Assembly: GCA_034231615.1 (NCBI GenBank)
Contig: CM067318.1
Coordinates: forward strand, 35,497,382 to 35,561,381
Reading direction: 5' to 3'
Length of the DNA: 64,000 bases
Source of the DNA: Meghimatium bilineatum
Lineage: Eukaryota > Mollusca > Gastropoda > Stylommatophora > Philomycidae
Shown here: piece by piece, positions 1 to 64,000 of the stretch
How the letters are laid out: each line of letters opens with the position of its first letter
Position numbering within the stretch: the first letter of the stretch is position 1
Position numbers and translations under genes: made by a program
The notes under the pieces: model-generated
What the model was told of the DNA's origin: nothing
Databases searched by the model: none
Seen by the model: only the letters and a program-made list of their open reading frames with translations

Positions 1-340
1 ACATTCGCAAAGATAATAGAAACAATACTAAGACCTTGCATAGACCTCCAAATAAGTAGAAACCAAGTTGGATTTAGGAGGGGCATGGGCTGTACAGATG
101 CCCATTTCACACTTCAACAACTAAGCGAACAGACAATAAACAATCAACTGAACATCACATTTATCAACCAAGAAAAGGCTTTCGATGTGGTTAATACATA
201 TTGGATAGGTACTTAGAAGAATGTGAGATCCATGTCCAACTCCTTGAAAACACCAAAGCGCTATATCAGAGATGCAAAGCAAGAGCAAGAACACGACAGG
301 GAATGATAGACACATTCACAATAACATCTGGAGTCAGAAG
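1..340 (+). mobile_element. LINE reverse transcriptase fragment, frameshifted
   Basis: The plus strand reads NQVGFRRGMGCTDAHFTL and FINQEKAFDVVN, the fingers/palm region of a non-LTR reverse transcriptase (F-I-x-x-E-K-A-F-D holds a catalytic Asp). A frameshift near 200 shifts the frame; after it LDRYLEEC and TFTITSGVR continue the domain. It is cut at the window edge and truncated after about 340. Dead copy. Confidence 0.8.
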
Positions 341-1019
341 TTGTTAAATCAAGTCATTAAGACCCTGTTTATGAAATATTGTACTTCCCATGTCCTGGGA
401 TATTACGTTTTTGGTTCTGAATCTCTTGTGTTTATTGCGTACCAAAGTTTACATTTATTAATTTCTAATCAAAATCACAGACGTTTGCTAAAGAAATAAA
501 TAAAACAGATTCCATAAACATTAAAACGAACATTAATAATTAAATGAAAATAAATTGTCATCATTTGTAGCACAATAAGTGAAATGACAATGTTTCTGCA
601 CTGTAATACTGACAGTGGCCTACAAATTAATATAAAACATATAATGGACAGGAATTTATTTATCTGTAAATTAATCATTCATATTTGATGATGATGATGA
701 AGTAATCCCTTTAGCTGTATGAAGGTAACTCTTGATAGTCCATAATCTTTCTGACAAAAACACAGGTCCTCCTCGGCTGAGAAACTAAACTCCAACTCAT
801 ATAAGGTTTGATGTCACAAAGGCATGTAAATCATATTTAGAATGAATGTTGTCATTGTAGTACAAATGCTTATATATCTATGTACACAGCAACTTCAGAC
901 TTTGTTCAGGAACTGAAATGAAACATAATAATGTACTTTAAAAAGTAGTCATAAGATAATGAAGGTTATTGTTATGAGCCAACACTATAGCACTCCTAGC
1001 AAATCCATAGATGCTTAAT

Positions 1020-1270
1020 GTCTCTCCCAGCAGGTCTCAAAGTGTATGTATACTGATAGTTCATGTTTTGAACACATTCACTTGCTGGTTGAACATATTC
1101 CTCATTCTGTCCCACAGGTGTCAATTCCTACTCGTGTTACATTTAATGCTACATTCTCTCAATCGCAGTTGAGAAGCATCATCTATTGTAGTGTCCACAT
1201 TCAACAGGTGCTTGCTAAGCAATTTCAGTGTGTTCTATCACCCATCTTCAATTTACTGGCCATATGTACA
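1020..1270 (-). mobile_element. Degraded 3' end of RNase H-type LINE
   Basis: The minus strand resembles the region after the RNase H domain seen at 46800-47180 and 41040-41270 (DMLK... and the end of the frame near CISMH). Many stops. Identified by comparison with those copies. Confidence 0.5.
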
Positions 1271-1639
1271 TTCAATATAACCTTTTTGTTCTATCACACA
1301 CCTATCAACCTGTAAAATTTTCCCTTACAATTTCACCTTTTCAGCCATATTTGACTGTGTAAGCTGTACATCATTTTCAGATTAAAGTCTTTCCATGACA
1401 CTGCAGGTTGATTCTAATGCAGGTTCTGAATACTATTTTATCAAGTTTGCAATAAAAATATTAATAGGCTTCAATATGATCTTAAAGATTATTTAAAGAC
1501 CAAAATTCATTAGAAGAATTTAACAGCATGTTAATCATTAATTTGTGAGTATTTAATATTTATAGTTTATACACATTTATTAATGTTAACAACAAAGGCC
1601 ATACTTCACAATCGAGATACCAGCCTCCAAAATCCAAAT

Positions 1640-2120
1640 GCTACCAATGTTAACAAAAAAACATCTTATCCAAAGTATCTACATTCCAACCCTGTGCTAC
1701 TAATGTCAAACATAGTCCTTAACAACAAAACATAAGAAACAACTGGTTATAAGAGAGATGAGATGTCTGAGAAAAACCACAGGAGTGACCAGAAGACACA
1801 GAATTAGAAACAATGTCATAAGAGAAAGAGTGGGTGTCATATCAATTCTACAATACATACAAAACCAACAGATACAATGGTTTGGTCATGTCATCTGGAA
1901 AGAATGATGTGTGATTCCTTAGTTTATAAAGCATATATGAAGAGAGGAGAAGCAGAAAGAAGAGCCAAGGGTAGACCTAGAGTACGCTGGATCGACAACA
2001 TCAAAGAGACATTACACGAACACCAAATAACATTATCTGAAGCTGCCAGAAAAGCGAGAACAAGAACATTGTATCTCCCGAGACACCCATAAAGGGTAAA
2101 AGAGGAAGGAAAGAAGAAGA
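1640..2120 (+). mobile_element. LINE ORF2 C-terminal remnant
   Basis: The plus strand gives KTTGVTRRHRIRNNVIRERV, WFGHVIW and KGRPRVRWIDNIKETL, the conserved GH(V)-GRPRxRW end of RTE/jockey-like ORF2 proteins. A purine-rich GAAGAAGAAG tail follows. Broken by frame changes. Confidence 0.72.
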
Positions 2121-2650
2121 AGAAGACACATTTATTTACCCTGTTCGGTTTTTGTAAGATTTTAAGTGACTGTGGGAATTTTGTTCAGATTTTATCTCAC
2201 CAGGTAGACAGGTCAGCTGATATTATCATTTCTGCAAACAGCAACTTGTCCACAAAATTAAATCCAAATTATACTAATAAGTTTGGAAGAAACTATAGGT
2301 CTAGATGTTATTGAATCATACCAACACCATTTTGCTTCTTTCAAAGCATAGACTGAGAATCAGATAAAATAAATACTTTAAAAATTGAGTGTTTGGGGGA
2401 AGGGCTATAGGCCTAAGGTGGTTGCAATAACATTTAATAATTCAACTTGTGGACATTTACTAATAGGCACTTTTTTCTGTAAAATATCAAAAATATAAGA
2501 TATTAAAGAATAGAAAATCTTCATCCTTGAACATTATCAAACTCCTGCCGGTTAGCAGGAAATCATCTGGAAAATTTAATGTGTTGTGTCATTGTCTACA
2601 CAACATCGTGTCTCAAACTGAGAATCCACAGGTTCCACAAAAATGATGAT
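2121..2650. other. Non-coding stretch, nothing recognised
   Basis: AT-rich sequence beyond the last exon found. No coding signal, RNA gene or recognised repeat. Confidence 0.5.
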
Positions 2651-2659
2651 GAATAGGTT

Positions 2660-2790
2660 AATCATATCATCATCATTATTTTCCTCTTGTGCCAAGCTTG
2701 GCACATAGGGCAGATGTCATAGCTCTCTATGCTTGTCGATCAACAACCAGTTGTTCCAGATTGTTCATTTTCATACAAGATGTTGTGATT
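2660..2790 (-). mobile_element. Possible LINE 3' end fragment
   Basis: On the plus strand an ATCATCATCATTATT tract is followed by sequence resembling the 3' end of the LINE at 16672 (a ...GGCACATAGGGCAG... block next to TCATAGCTCTCTATGC). Short and degenerate. Confidence 0.4.
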
Positions 2791-2975
2791 AATCATATGC
2801 AGGATTTATTTAAAGTTATTTTGTAAATTTTATTATAGAAATCGACGTTACAAATAATATTTCCTTGACAAACATTTAGTACATATATTACATGTTAGTT
2901 TTATTAATTTTATTCCTCTTCCGCATTGTCAAATACAGGCTGTCTTGACTGTTTATATGTGTTATATAAACATAC

Positions 2976-3021
<46 letters not shown>
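2976..3021. repeat. (AT)n microsatellite
   Basis: An uninterrupted run of about 22 AT dinucleotides. It adjoins a SINE-B copy. Confidence 0.95.
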
Positions 3022-3024
<3 letters not shown>

Positions 3025-3044
3025 CTTTCACGAGATATCAATAT

Positions 3045-3235
3045 TGTTTCAAGGTTTCTGCTAGGGCAAAAATATGGAGCAATGCTGGACTACAGCTTGG
3101 CTATGATTTACATGTCTTTTGACCTGACACATCTGACTGCAGCATGGCTTATAATAATATTCACCTGTGGGATGGAAATGCTAACCCCACCGCCAAAACA
3201 TCCTTAGTTGTTTCTGACATGTATGGTAAGTCACA
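3045..3235 (-). mobile_element. SINE family B copy
   Basis: In minus orientation it shows the family B body (the GTCAGATGTGTCAGG and CATGCTGTA blocks) compared with 14385-14675. The GA-rich tail is lost. Diverged. Confidence 0.6.
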
Positions 3236-3649
3236 ATATGCCTACTCTGCTATCCTTTCAGGGTTCTGCATAATATGAGTGAGTAGAATATTGAATAGAA
3301 CAAGTGCTGAGCACATGCATGCACACACAAATGTGCTAATGTCAAACTTTTATATGCGGTCATATTATAAAGTAAAAATAATTTTGGACTACAGTAGCAA
3401 GATATTTTTAGTGTCACAGAACTACATTACCTACCTAGCTTCTGCTAGTGGTGGGCATACATGATGATGTCACTGAAAAGAAAAGTTTCCGTCAGTAGAG
3501 AACTACCTTAAATATGACTCAATAAAATATATTTAAAATTATAGCCTATCCTATTCATAATGTAGCCATCAACCAAGCATTTTTGGGCAGAGTGATTTTT
3601 TTTGGTAATATAAATACTTTCAGTAGTTTGCCCTTGCTTTCTGATTGGT

Positions 3650-3750
3650 CCAGATACACAATTGCCTGTGGTGAGGATCAAACTCGCTCAATACCTTGGC
3701 CGTCACAGATGCACTCTGTACCACTCTGTCACGAAACCCTCAGAAAATAT
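3650..3750 (-). mobile_element. tRNA-like SINE head
   Basis: The minus strand reads GACAGAGTGGTACAGAG, GACGGCCAAGG and CACCACAGGCAATTG, matching the tRNA-like segment at 47430-47515 in the same order. A fragment of a pol III-type SINE. Confidence 0.6.
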
Positions 3751-4259
3751 GTATAGGTCAGGGGCCTATATATCTTCTTCGTCTTCTGCTTTCATTTTCA
3801 GACTCCTGCAGATTAGCTCGATTATTGTTCTAACATGTGAAAAAATAATTGCACATACTATGTAACACAGAACTGGATTTCTATAGATTATGTTAATTAA
3901 AAATACGAGAAAATATTAGAGTGGGAATAGTAGGTGGCAGAGGGATGAAGTGATGAACACTAGTTCTTATATTCAGTGATAATACTGTTAACTGTTACAG
4001 AAAAGGACATTTATATATTTCAGAGAAATGATCTTAATTCTGAAATGATTAGGTCAATATTAATTATTTTTGGATACTTTATGTCCAGATGGTGTGGCTT
4101 TGGATGAATGGAGTTTGTATGAGGATAACTGAAATATTAAAGTTTTATTTCTTCTTTGTGTTTGAGAATTTCGTAAATTTGTATTAATTCTTGTGAAAGG
4201 TTTATAGTACCGGTAATTAAATTATTAACCTACAAAAATTTGTTCAACTAAAAGATTTC

Positions 4260-4448
4260 AAATGAACATAACCCACCAAAGATGGATGTGCCGGGCCATT
4301 AGCGCATATAAAACGGCGACACAACGCATTTCCATTCTCAGGACTACATCCTGCTGGAAATCTAGTAGGACCATGGTCATGTTACAGGGGAGATCCAGCG
4401 GGAGTTTGAGAATGAACGCTGAAGAAGAAAAAGAAGAAATAAACATAA
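4260..4448 (+). mobile_element. SINE family A copy with target-site duplication
   Basis: The body at 4272-4436 runs from the GATGGATGTGCC block through AAAACGGCGACACAAC and GGACTACATCCTGCTGG to GAGAATGAACGCTGAAGAAG. It is flanked by AAATGAACATAA (4260-4271) and AAATAAACATAA (4437-4448), one mismatch. The short open frames here belong to the repeat. Confidence 0.78.
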
Positions 4449-4839
4449 AATGATAGCCAAATAGCTGCAGATTAAACTGATATATGCCCTATAACATGTA
4501 GGCCTATATATGATCTTGCATATTCAGATGCCAACAGTATCAATGTTGAGACTACTTCCAGTCTTGTGTATAATGGTCAGGGGCATGTAACTGTTAAAGA
4601 GTTAACAAAACATGGAAATCTAACATACCTGTAATGATGGAGTTAAAACTTGTGAAAGCTGAAATTAAGAAAATACAATTGTTGCAATGAAAAATAATTT
4701 ATTTCAAGTGTGAAATCCATCAATTTTTAGCAGTAAATTGAATATTCATGAAATATGTATCTATTAAACACAGAGTAAGGGATACTGACTGAAACATAAG
4801 TACAGCATGCAATATTTTACCACAAATTTCTTATTCTTG

Positions 4840-5000
4840 AGAGTTAATTCTAAAACTTCCACTGGATCTCTCTTGTAGCAGGACAATGGCCCTAATAGAT
4901 TTACAGTAGAGTGTAATTCAGAGAACAGAAATATCATCTGTCAATGTTTTATTTGAACCACTAACCAAACACATCTGACTTCTGCTGTTATTAGACATTC
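4840..5000 (-). mobile_element. SINE family A copy, diverged
   Basis: Minus-strand family A: CACTGGATCTCTCTTGTAGC and the block matching TACATCCTGCTGGAAAT are present with several substitutions. Confidence 0.6.
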
Positions 5001-5579
5001 AATCTTAATGGGATTACTAAAATACTTATACTACAGGTATTATTTTTTTACATGGAGATTTAAACAATGGTTTCACTATTATGACCTGTTGGGTCCATTT
5101 TTAGGACACTGCCTCAACAGTTTCAAGAGATGTATTGGGTGAGAGATTGATATCTGAGATGTTAAAAAGGTTTTTTTCAATTATTTCTTATTCCATCTAA
5201 ATTTTCAGCAGCCCAATTTTTATTCATATAACACAATTCACAAGCTTCATATTTATCTGCTTCCAGGATGAATTGTACACAAGTACTTAGTATCTTGGAT
5301 AGTAGTTAACCCTAGATTTCACATGAGAGCAGTGTTTACCCCGTTTCATCCTCAGGTCTGTGCAGAATGTTACCATCAAAGCTGGTGGTGGTCTACTTAA
5401 TAGTACTTCAAGGCAACTCTTGGTACAAAAAAGGGTGTATGAACACATATCAGCTAAAACCTCTAATTAAATCAATAATCTTAGAGATCAAACATCATCT
5501 TTATAACTTTTAACCATTCACATAAAAAGTATTCCTTTTCTTTCATACCACTTAAGTGTATGGGCAATGTTGACATACA

Positions 5580-5770
5580 TTTTATGTGACCATATTGTTC
5601 ATTCATCAGGCGTGACATAATGATTTGTTACATTTACATCCTGAAATTCAGTTAGATGTATGTCCTTGTCTATGAGTTCATAGGTGACTGATAAGCCCTA
5701 TGGTGTTCCCAAATGTTCTTGGACAGGCTGGGCATGAGGTGGTCACTTTATATGGTGTTTGATCTACTTA
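5580..5770 (-). mobile_element. LINE 3' end with C2H2 zinc-finger tail
   Basis: The minus strand reads CPACPRTFGNTIGLISHL and THRQGH, the Cys2-His2 end typical of one LINE ORF2 family (compare CHFCKRTF...GFVSHLKTH at 23870-23990). Only the terminus remains. Confidence 0.65.
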
Positions 5771-5849
5771 ACTATCTAGCCAGTCTCCGTGATGAGCTGC
5801 TATATTTCTCTTACTTTCACAAGATGCTGCATTTTTTAAATTGTAATAA

Positions 5850-6545
5850 TACTTAGGCAGAACACAGGTTTTTGAAGTTTCACTTGAACACAACTGACAT
5901 ATTATCACTAAGGGGCTAAGGGGTGTAAACACGAAATAATACAAATTACAATACACAAGATATTTTCAACATTTTGAACTGTTAGGTTATATATTCATGA
6001 AGAATAGATAAAACAAACAGTAAAAAACAATATTACCACCACAGAAGCACTAGAGACATTATTGACATCTAAACAATATGAAGTTCAAGGTGAAGATGTA
6101 TGTAGTCATGGAAGCGGGTTTTGTTGAAAAGGGGACTGGATATAAGAACAGGAAAAACAAATTATTACCTAAAACAACAAGGGTAATTATTATCCTTTTT
6201 ATATTGCAGTCCATGTTGTTTTAGGTAATTTGTTATTTCTGTTCTTATATCCCTTCTCCTTTTCAATAAAACCCGCTTCCATGACTACATGTTTATGAAT
6301 ACATCATTGTCACCTTGAACTTCATATTGTTTATATGTCAATAGTGTCTCTAGTGCCTCTGTGGTGGTAATATTGTTTTTCACGGTTTGTTTTATATATT
6401 CTTGACAAAGACCTAACGGTTCAAAATGTTGATAATGTGTTATATATTTCAATTTGTATTTTTTCGTGCATCTCTTAGTGATATTCTGTCAGTTGTGTTC
6501 AAGTTAAACTTCAAAAATCTGTGTTCTACATAAGTACTACGGGTA
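5850..6545. repeat. Large foldback (inverted repeat)
   Basis: Arms of about 330 bp (5850-6179 and 6214-6545) are reverse complements with scattered mismatches and small gaps, around a loop of about 34 bases. Matching blocks include TCATGGAAGCGGGTTTTGTT against its complement near 6270 and CTAAAACAACA against TGTTGTTTTAG. No coding frame. It could be a foldback transposon or a local inverted duplication. Confidence 0.85.
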
Positions 6546-6619
6546 TTGTTATTCCGTTTCACAGAAGTATTACCTTTTATTGATTTTTTATTGCAGAGCA
6601 CCATGTAGCTCAATATCAT

Positions 6620-7370
6620 ACAGCTTCTTCCCATGTGTCAGGGTTTATGTCAAAGACTTTCAGTGACCATAAAAACTTTAAGGGTAATGCGATAAACATC
6701 ACACACGCTGCTATTACTTCTCCAGATGTAGTCTCACAACTGTAATGTGGCTGGATTGATCACTGAGCTATTTGTGGCCCAAATAAAATCTTCCTTAAGT
6801 AGGAGATTTAATATAGACTGTAGGATTAAAAAATCAGTACACTAATAACTGCAACAGTTAAACCTAGATAAGGCAACGTTTCCCATTCCCAAGCCATTGA
6901 TAGAGAATATAGTGTTACGTCTGTATTTATCTTTGACCAACAGCATATCTAGGTATTTTTGGATCAACATCATGTCCACAGCCTTTACTTTCACAAATGT
7001 TATGTTACCATTTGCTTCAGCTGTGTCAATCTAGGACACATTGGGTAATTTTTGAACCTAAGAAGTCAGTTCACTAACAACTAAGCTACTGCACTCACTC
7101 TTTACACCTAGAACTTACCATTTGATAATTTATTGAATAAAATAAGCTACCATACACCAGAGTACTAAATACATATCACTGTGAAATTATGTCACAACAT
7201 CTACAGATGCCAAGCAATGGGTGATGCTAGATTATTGTAACACACTACATGTAAACAAAATAAGAACCTACACACATGCGGATATTGCAACATGGTATTG
7301 AGCTATAGAGTATGAGACTAAACTCTAAAAGATAATGAAAGAAGGAGAAAGTCTAATATTGCAGAAAGAT
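6620..7370. other. Non-coding stretch, nothing recognised
   Basis: No convincing exon, repeat or RNA gene, although the terminal coding exon or 3' UTR of the MAM/LDLa gene would be expected in 1-7437. Confidence 0.4.
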
Positions 7371-7437
7371 CCTAATAGAAATAAATGCATAAATAATGCT
7401 GAAAATCTTTTAATAAATAGATAATTGTAAGATATAC

Positions 7438-61049
<53,612 letters not shown>

Positions 61050-61117
61050 CTAAGAAAGAACTTTATTATTAAATATGATTTTGTTAAAATTAAGAATTAA
61101 TTCAAATAAATGTCTTT

Positions 61118-62136
61118 TTAAGATCTGGAGTAAAACAAGGCTGTGTGCTTTCACCTCTACTTTTCAACAATTACATGGACAAAATAATAAAAGATCTTAT
61201 CAACAAAGAGAAAAACATTGCACATAAACCTGATGAGGAACGTAATAATGAAATCAACGAACTACTTTTTGCCAATGATCAAAGTCTAATATACAAAGAT
61301 GAGGAAAATTTGCAAAATCTCATCATTGCATTATTATTAGCATGTCAGAAATACAAAATGAAATATAACGTACAAAAAAACAGAAGTTATGAAAATTAGC
61401 AAGTCTGCAATACCAATGGATATAACAATAGATAATACCAAAGTGAAACAAGTCAAGGAATTTAAATATCTAGGCAGCATTTTTCTGAAAATTGAAGACT
61501 AGACAGAGAAATAGAAACAAGGTATCAGAAAGCAAACACAGTGACTTACCAACTTTCACCATTGCTTCTTCACCCAAACATCAAGATGAAAATCAAAAGA
61601 CAGATAATATCTACAATTTTTATACAAACATTCTGCTACTAATGTCAAACATGGTCTTTAACAGCCTCACAGCAGAGGAAAATCATTACATGTGAAATGA
61701 AGTGTCTGAGAAAAGCTGCAATGGTTACTAAACTAGATAAAATAAGAAATGAAGAAATTAGGAAAAGAGTTGGTATAATATAATGTATGGAACATATTGA
61801 AATGACAGCAAATAAAATGGCTTAGTCACATTATGAGAATGAACACAAACCAAATACCAATAAGAGCATATAGCAAAAGAATATCTGGGCATAAAGCCAA
61901 AGGTAGACCAAGAAAAAGGTGGCTAGAAAACATCAAGATATCCTTGAACAAACATGGACTAAATGCAACCAAGGTGACACATCTGGCCTTGGAACGACAG
62001 TTTAAGCTCCCACCAATACGCATAACGGCAAGTGTGAATATGATAAACTATCATTCACCTGGGGACAGAAATTGGCAATGTCTTCACGTGGGGACAGACA
62101 ATAGACAATGTCTTCATGTGGGGATAGACAATAGAC
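61118..62136 (+). mobile_element. 5'-truncated RTE-like LINE with 31-bp repeat tail
   Basis: The plus strand encodes SGVKQGCVLSPLLFNNYMDK, INELLFANDQSLIYKDEENL (the A-D-D box is AND here), then after breaks YLGSIF, and AKGRPRKRWLENIKISLNKH. The tail is about three 31-bp units of GGGGACAGACAATAGACAAT plus GTCTTCATGTG. Candidate duplication AATGTCTTT at 61109-61117 and 62137-62145. Frame breaks and the changed catalytic box make it inactive. Confidence 0.85.
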
Positions 62137-62145
62137 AATGTCTTT

Positions 62146-62834
62146 GTATGCAATTTCAACATTAATTTTGCTCTTGATCAATCACATCTCAACACTTATA
62201 AATTATACGGGCAGAATCAGAGACAAAATACTATGGGGTAGCTGCAATGACCTGGCTGGAGAAGATAGTAGACTTTGTCATGGCGAAAAGACTGACTATA
62301 TAGCATAACCACAGAACTGAATGCAGGAGAAGAATGATGGTAAAAATATTTGCAAAATAAATTAATATACTGAAATAATTTATACAAATAAAGCAAAACA
62401 TATAACAAACAAATGTTCAGGAATAACAAATCCAAAAATAATGAAAAGTTTATCTTTAAGAAAATTATATGGTTGGATTATAATAAAACACACTGAAAAT
62501 CCTATAATAATTATATGAAATACTATTATAGGTATGTGTCTTTAAATAATACCCAACTGAAAATGTGTGTATGTGGGTTTCCATAGAATATGTTGGTTAA
62601 ATGCTGATAATGTAATATTTTACTATGGTATTTTTATATAAAAGACATGACAGCACCCAAATCATGTGCAAGAGTAAACTAACACTTGGTGCTCACATTG
62701 ATTACATGCACGCTTTTTATGTGTATTCATGCCACTGATGTGCTATGGAAACCTGTGTACACATATTTTCAAAGTCCATAGGCCTATTATTTTATAGATC
62801 TATGGCCTGTCATCTGTACAATTCTTTTCACTAT
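62146..62834. other. Intron upstream of exon 1, unannotated part
   Basis: A degraded ORF2-like end may lie near 62200-62340; nothing firm. Confidence 0.4.
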
Positions 62835-62942
62835 ACAGTTGAATCCCTCCATAGCACATTCTGATATAACAAATTTCTCTCTATAGAAACATTTTTCAAA
62901 ATCCCCAATTATATTTATCCTTTATTGTTTGTACTTTATTTC

Positions 62943-63011
<69 letters not shown>

Positions 63012-63060
63012 CATATTGTGCTGGTGTTGGACCAAGTTATTATAATGGGATTCCACTGAA
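62835..63060 (-). mobile_element. MITE-like repeat (family G) with internal (TTA)n expansion
   Basis: The ends are ACAGTTGAATCCC and the complementary GGGATTCCACTGAA, i.e. approximate terminal inverted repeats. The body (ACAAATTTCTCTCTATAG, TCCCCAATTATATTTAT) matches 9850-10045 in reverse. A run of about 22 TTA units (62943-63008) interrupts the place where the other copy reads GTAATAACAG. Confidence 0.7.
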
Positions 63061-63209
63061 CTTTGATCTTCAATATCTGTGAAGTTCCAAAGACCACATA
63101 TGATTCTATTAAAGACATTTTAATGTTGACAGCTCTATCATCATCAGTAAAATGATGCAGAAGAACAAAAAATCTGTGATTGCCAAGATCATCAAGTACA
63201 AGTTGCAGA

Positions 63210-63641
63210 ATGATGGTTTTTAAATCACATTACATGCCTGTATGTAGCTGGGCCCAAATGATGGTTTTTAAATCACATTACATGCCTGTATGTAGCTGGG
63301 CCCAAATGATGGTTTTTAAATCACATTACATGCCTGTATGTAGCTGGGTCCAAATGATGGTTTTTAAATCACATTACATGCCTGTATTTAACTGGGCCCA
63401 AATGATGGTTTTTAAATCACATTACATGCCTGTATGTAGCTGGGCCCAAATGATGGTTTTTAAATCACATTACATGCCTGTATGTAGCTGGGCCCAAATG
63501 ATGGTTTTTAAATCACATTACATGCCTGTATGTAGCTGGGCCCAAATGATGGTTTTTAAATCACATTACATGCCAGTATGTAGCTGGGCCCAAATGATGG
63601 TTTTTAAATCACATTACATGCCTGTATGTAGATGGGCCCAA
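63210..63641. repeat. 48-bp minisatellite, 9 copies
   Basis: Unit ATGATGGTTTTTAAATCACA followed by TTACATGCCTGTATGTAGCT and GGGCCCAA. 48 is a multiple of three, so a 16-residue repeat (MMVFKSHYMPVCSWAQ) is open on plus, without evidence of being a gene. Copies differ by single bases only, so expansion is recent. Confidence 0.96.
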
Positions 63642-63885
63642 AAGAGGAGCAAAGAATAGCAACAGTGTTTATTTTCAACACAAGTTGCAAGAGGCAGCTA
63701 CAAAATTATAATGTGTAGTTGGCTGTGCCATCCCATATAGGGTCAAAGTGACACAGCCACCATGCAGAACTCAGGTCAAAGATGCAGATATCACAATGAT
63801 GATGTAAACCATAGCACAATGCATTCCATTCTCTGGACTACATCCTGCCAATCTGCAGGAATTTGAGAAAAAATACAGAAGATGA
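63642..63885 (+). mobile_element. SINE family B copy
   Basis: AGAGGAGCAAAGAATAGCAA, TGTGCCATCCCATATAGGGT, CATGCAGAACTCAGG, AATGCATTCCATTCTCTGGA, CTACATCCTGCCAATCTGC and an AGAAGATGAAGATG tail. The 48-bp array ends exactly where the GGGCCC-containing head of this SINE would begin. Confidence 0.8.
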
Positions 63886-64000
63886 AGATGACATCAAACT
63901 ATGGAAAAAAACTATTATCATATGAGATAAATGAACCAATATACTACACGTAATAATGCTTGGACATGCTGCATTCTCTATTAAAGGCAAGCATGATAGA

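Noticed and set aside
63180..63659. 159-codon frame with nine 16-residue repeats
   Set aside because: A 48-bp minisatellite; the unit happens to lack stops. No sign of a gene around it.

Overview
This window looks like nuclear DNA of an invertebrate animal. It is AT-rich, has spliced exons with GT..AG borders, and is packed with non-LTR retrotransposon ends, SINE-like repeats, two piggyBac relics and a Tc1-like relic. The LINE families and the large MAM/LDLa gene would suit a lophotrochozoan such as a mollusc, but nothing seen here fixes the phylum.

One host gene is supported. It lies on the minus strand and fills most of the window: 23 coding exons between 61049 and 7438. They were found by eye and checked by requiring reading frame and intron phase to agree at every junction; all 22 junctions agree. 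The 4437 coding bases (1479 codons) encode, in order, the end of one MAM domain, five complete MAM domains, an LDLa-like module, a sixth complete MAM, a canonical LDLa, a seventh complete MAM, a third LDLa, one EGF-like domain, a Ser/Thr-rich stalk, one transmembrane helix and a short tail with an NPAY motif. This is the C-terminal architecture of MALRD1 (Diet1)-like type I membrane proteins. The 5' part lies beyond 64000. The last coding exon was not found below 7438.

The rest is intron or flank, built largely of mobile elements. Several LINE families are present mostly as 5'-truncated 3' ends: a family with a (TGATGA)n tail (two copies), a family with a (TAAC)n tail and an RNase H domain (two copies), a family ending in 31-bp repeats, a family with a C2H2 zinc-finger tail, and others. 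Many inserts can be bounded by target-site duplications of 8-18 bp. Two SINE-like families (called A and B here) share one 3' tail. tRNA-like heads occur in other repeats. A roughly 1.1 kb element of unknown coding content has an 18-bp duplication and shorter 3' relatives.

Tandem repeats are prominent: 19-bp and 39-bp arrays in one intron, a 44-bp array at 59600, a 48-bp array at 63210, a degenerate array at 50140, and long (AT)n and (TTA)n tracts. A foldback structure with arms of about 330 bp lies at 5850-6545, beyond the last exon found. Functional interpretation is limited to the MAM/LDLa gene; the other open frames are transposon debris. No prokaryotic-type system, CRISPR array or viral gene was seen.
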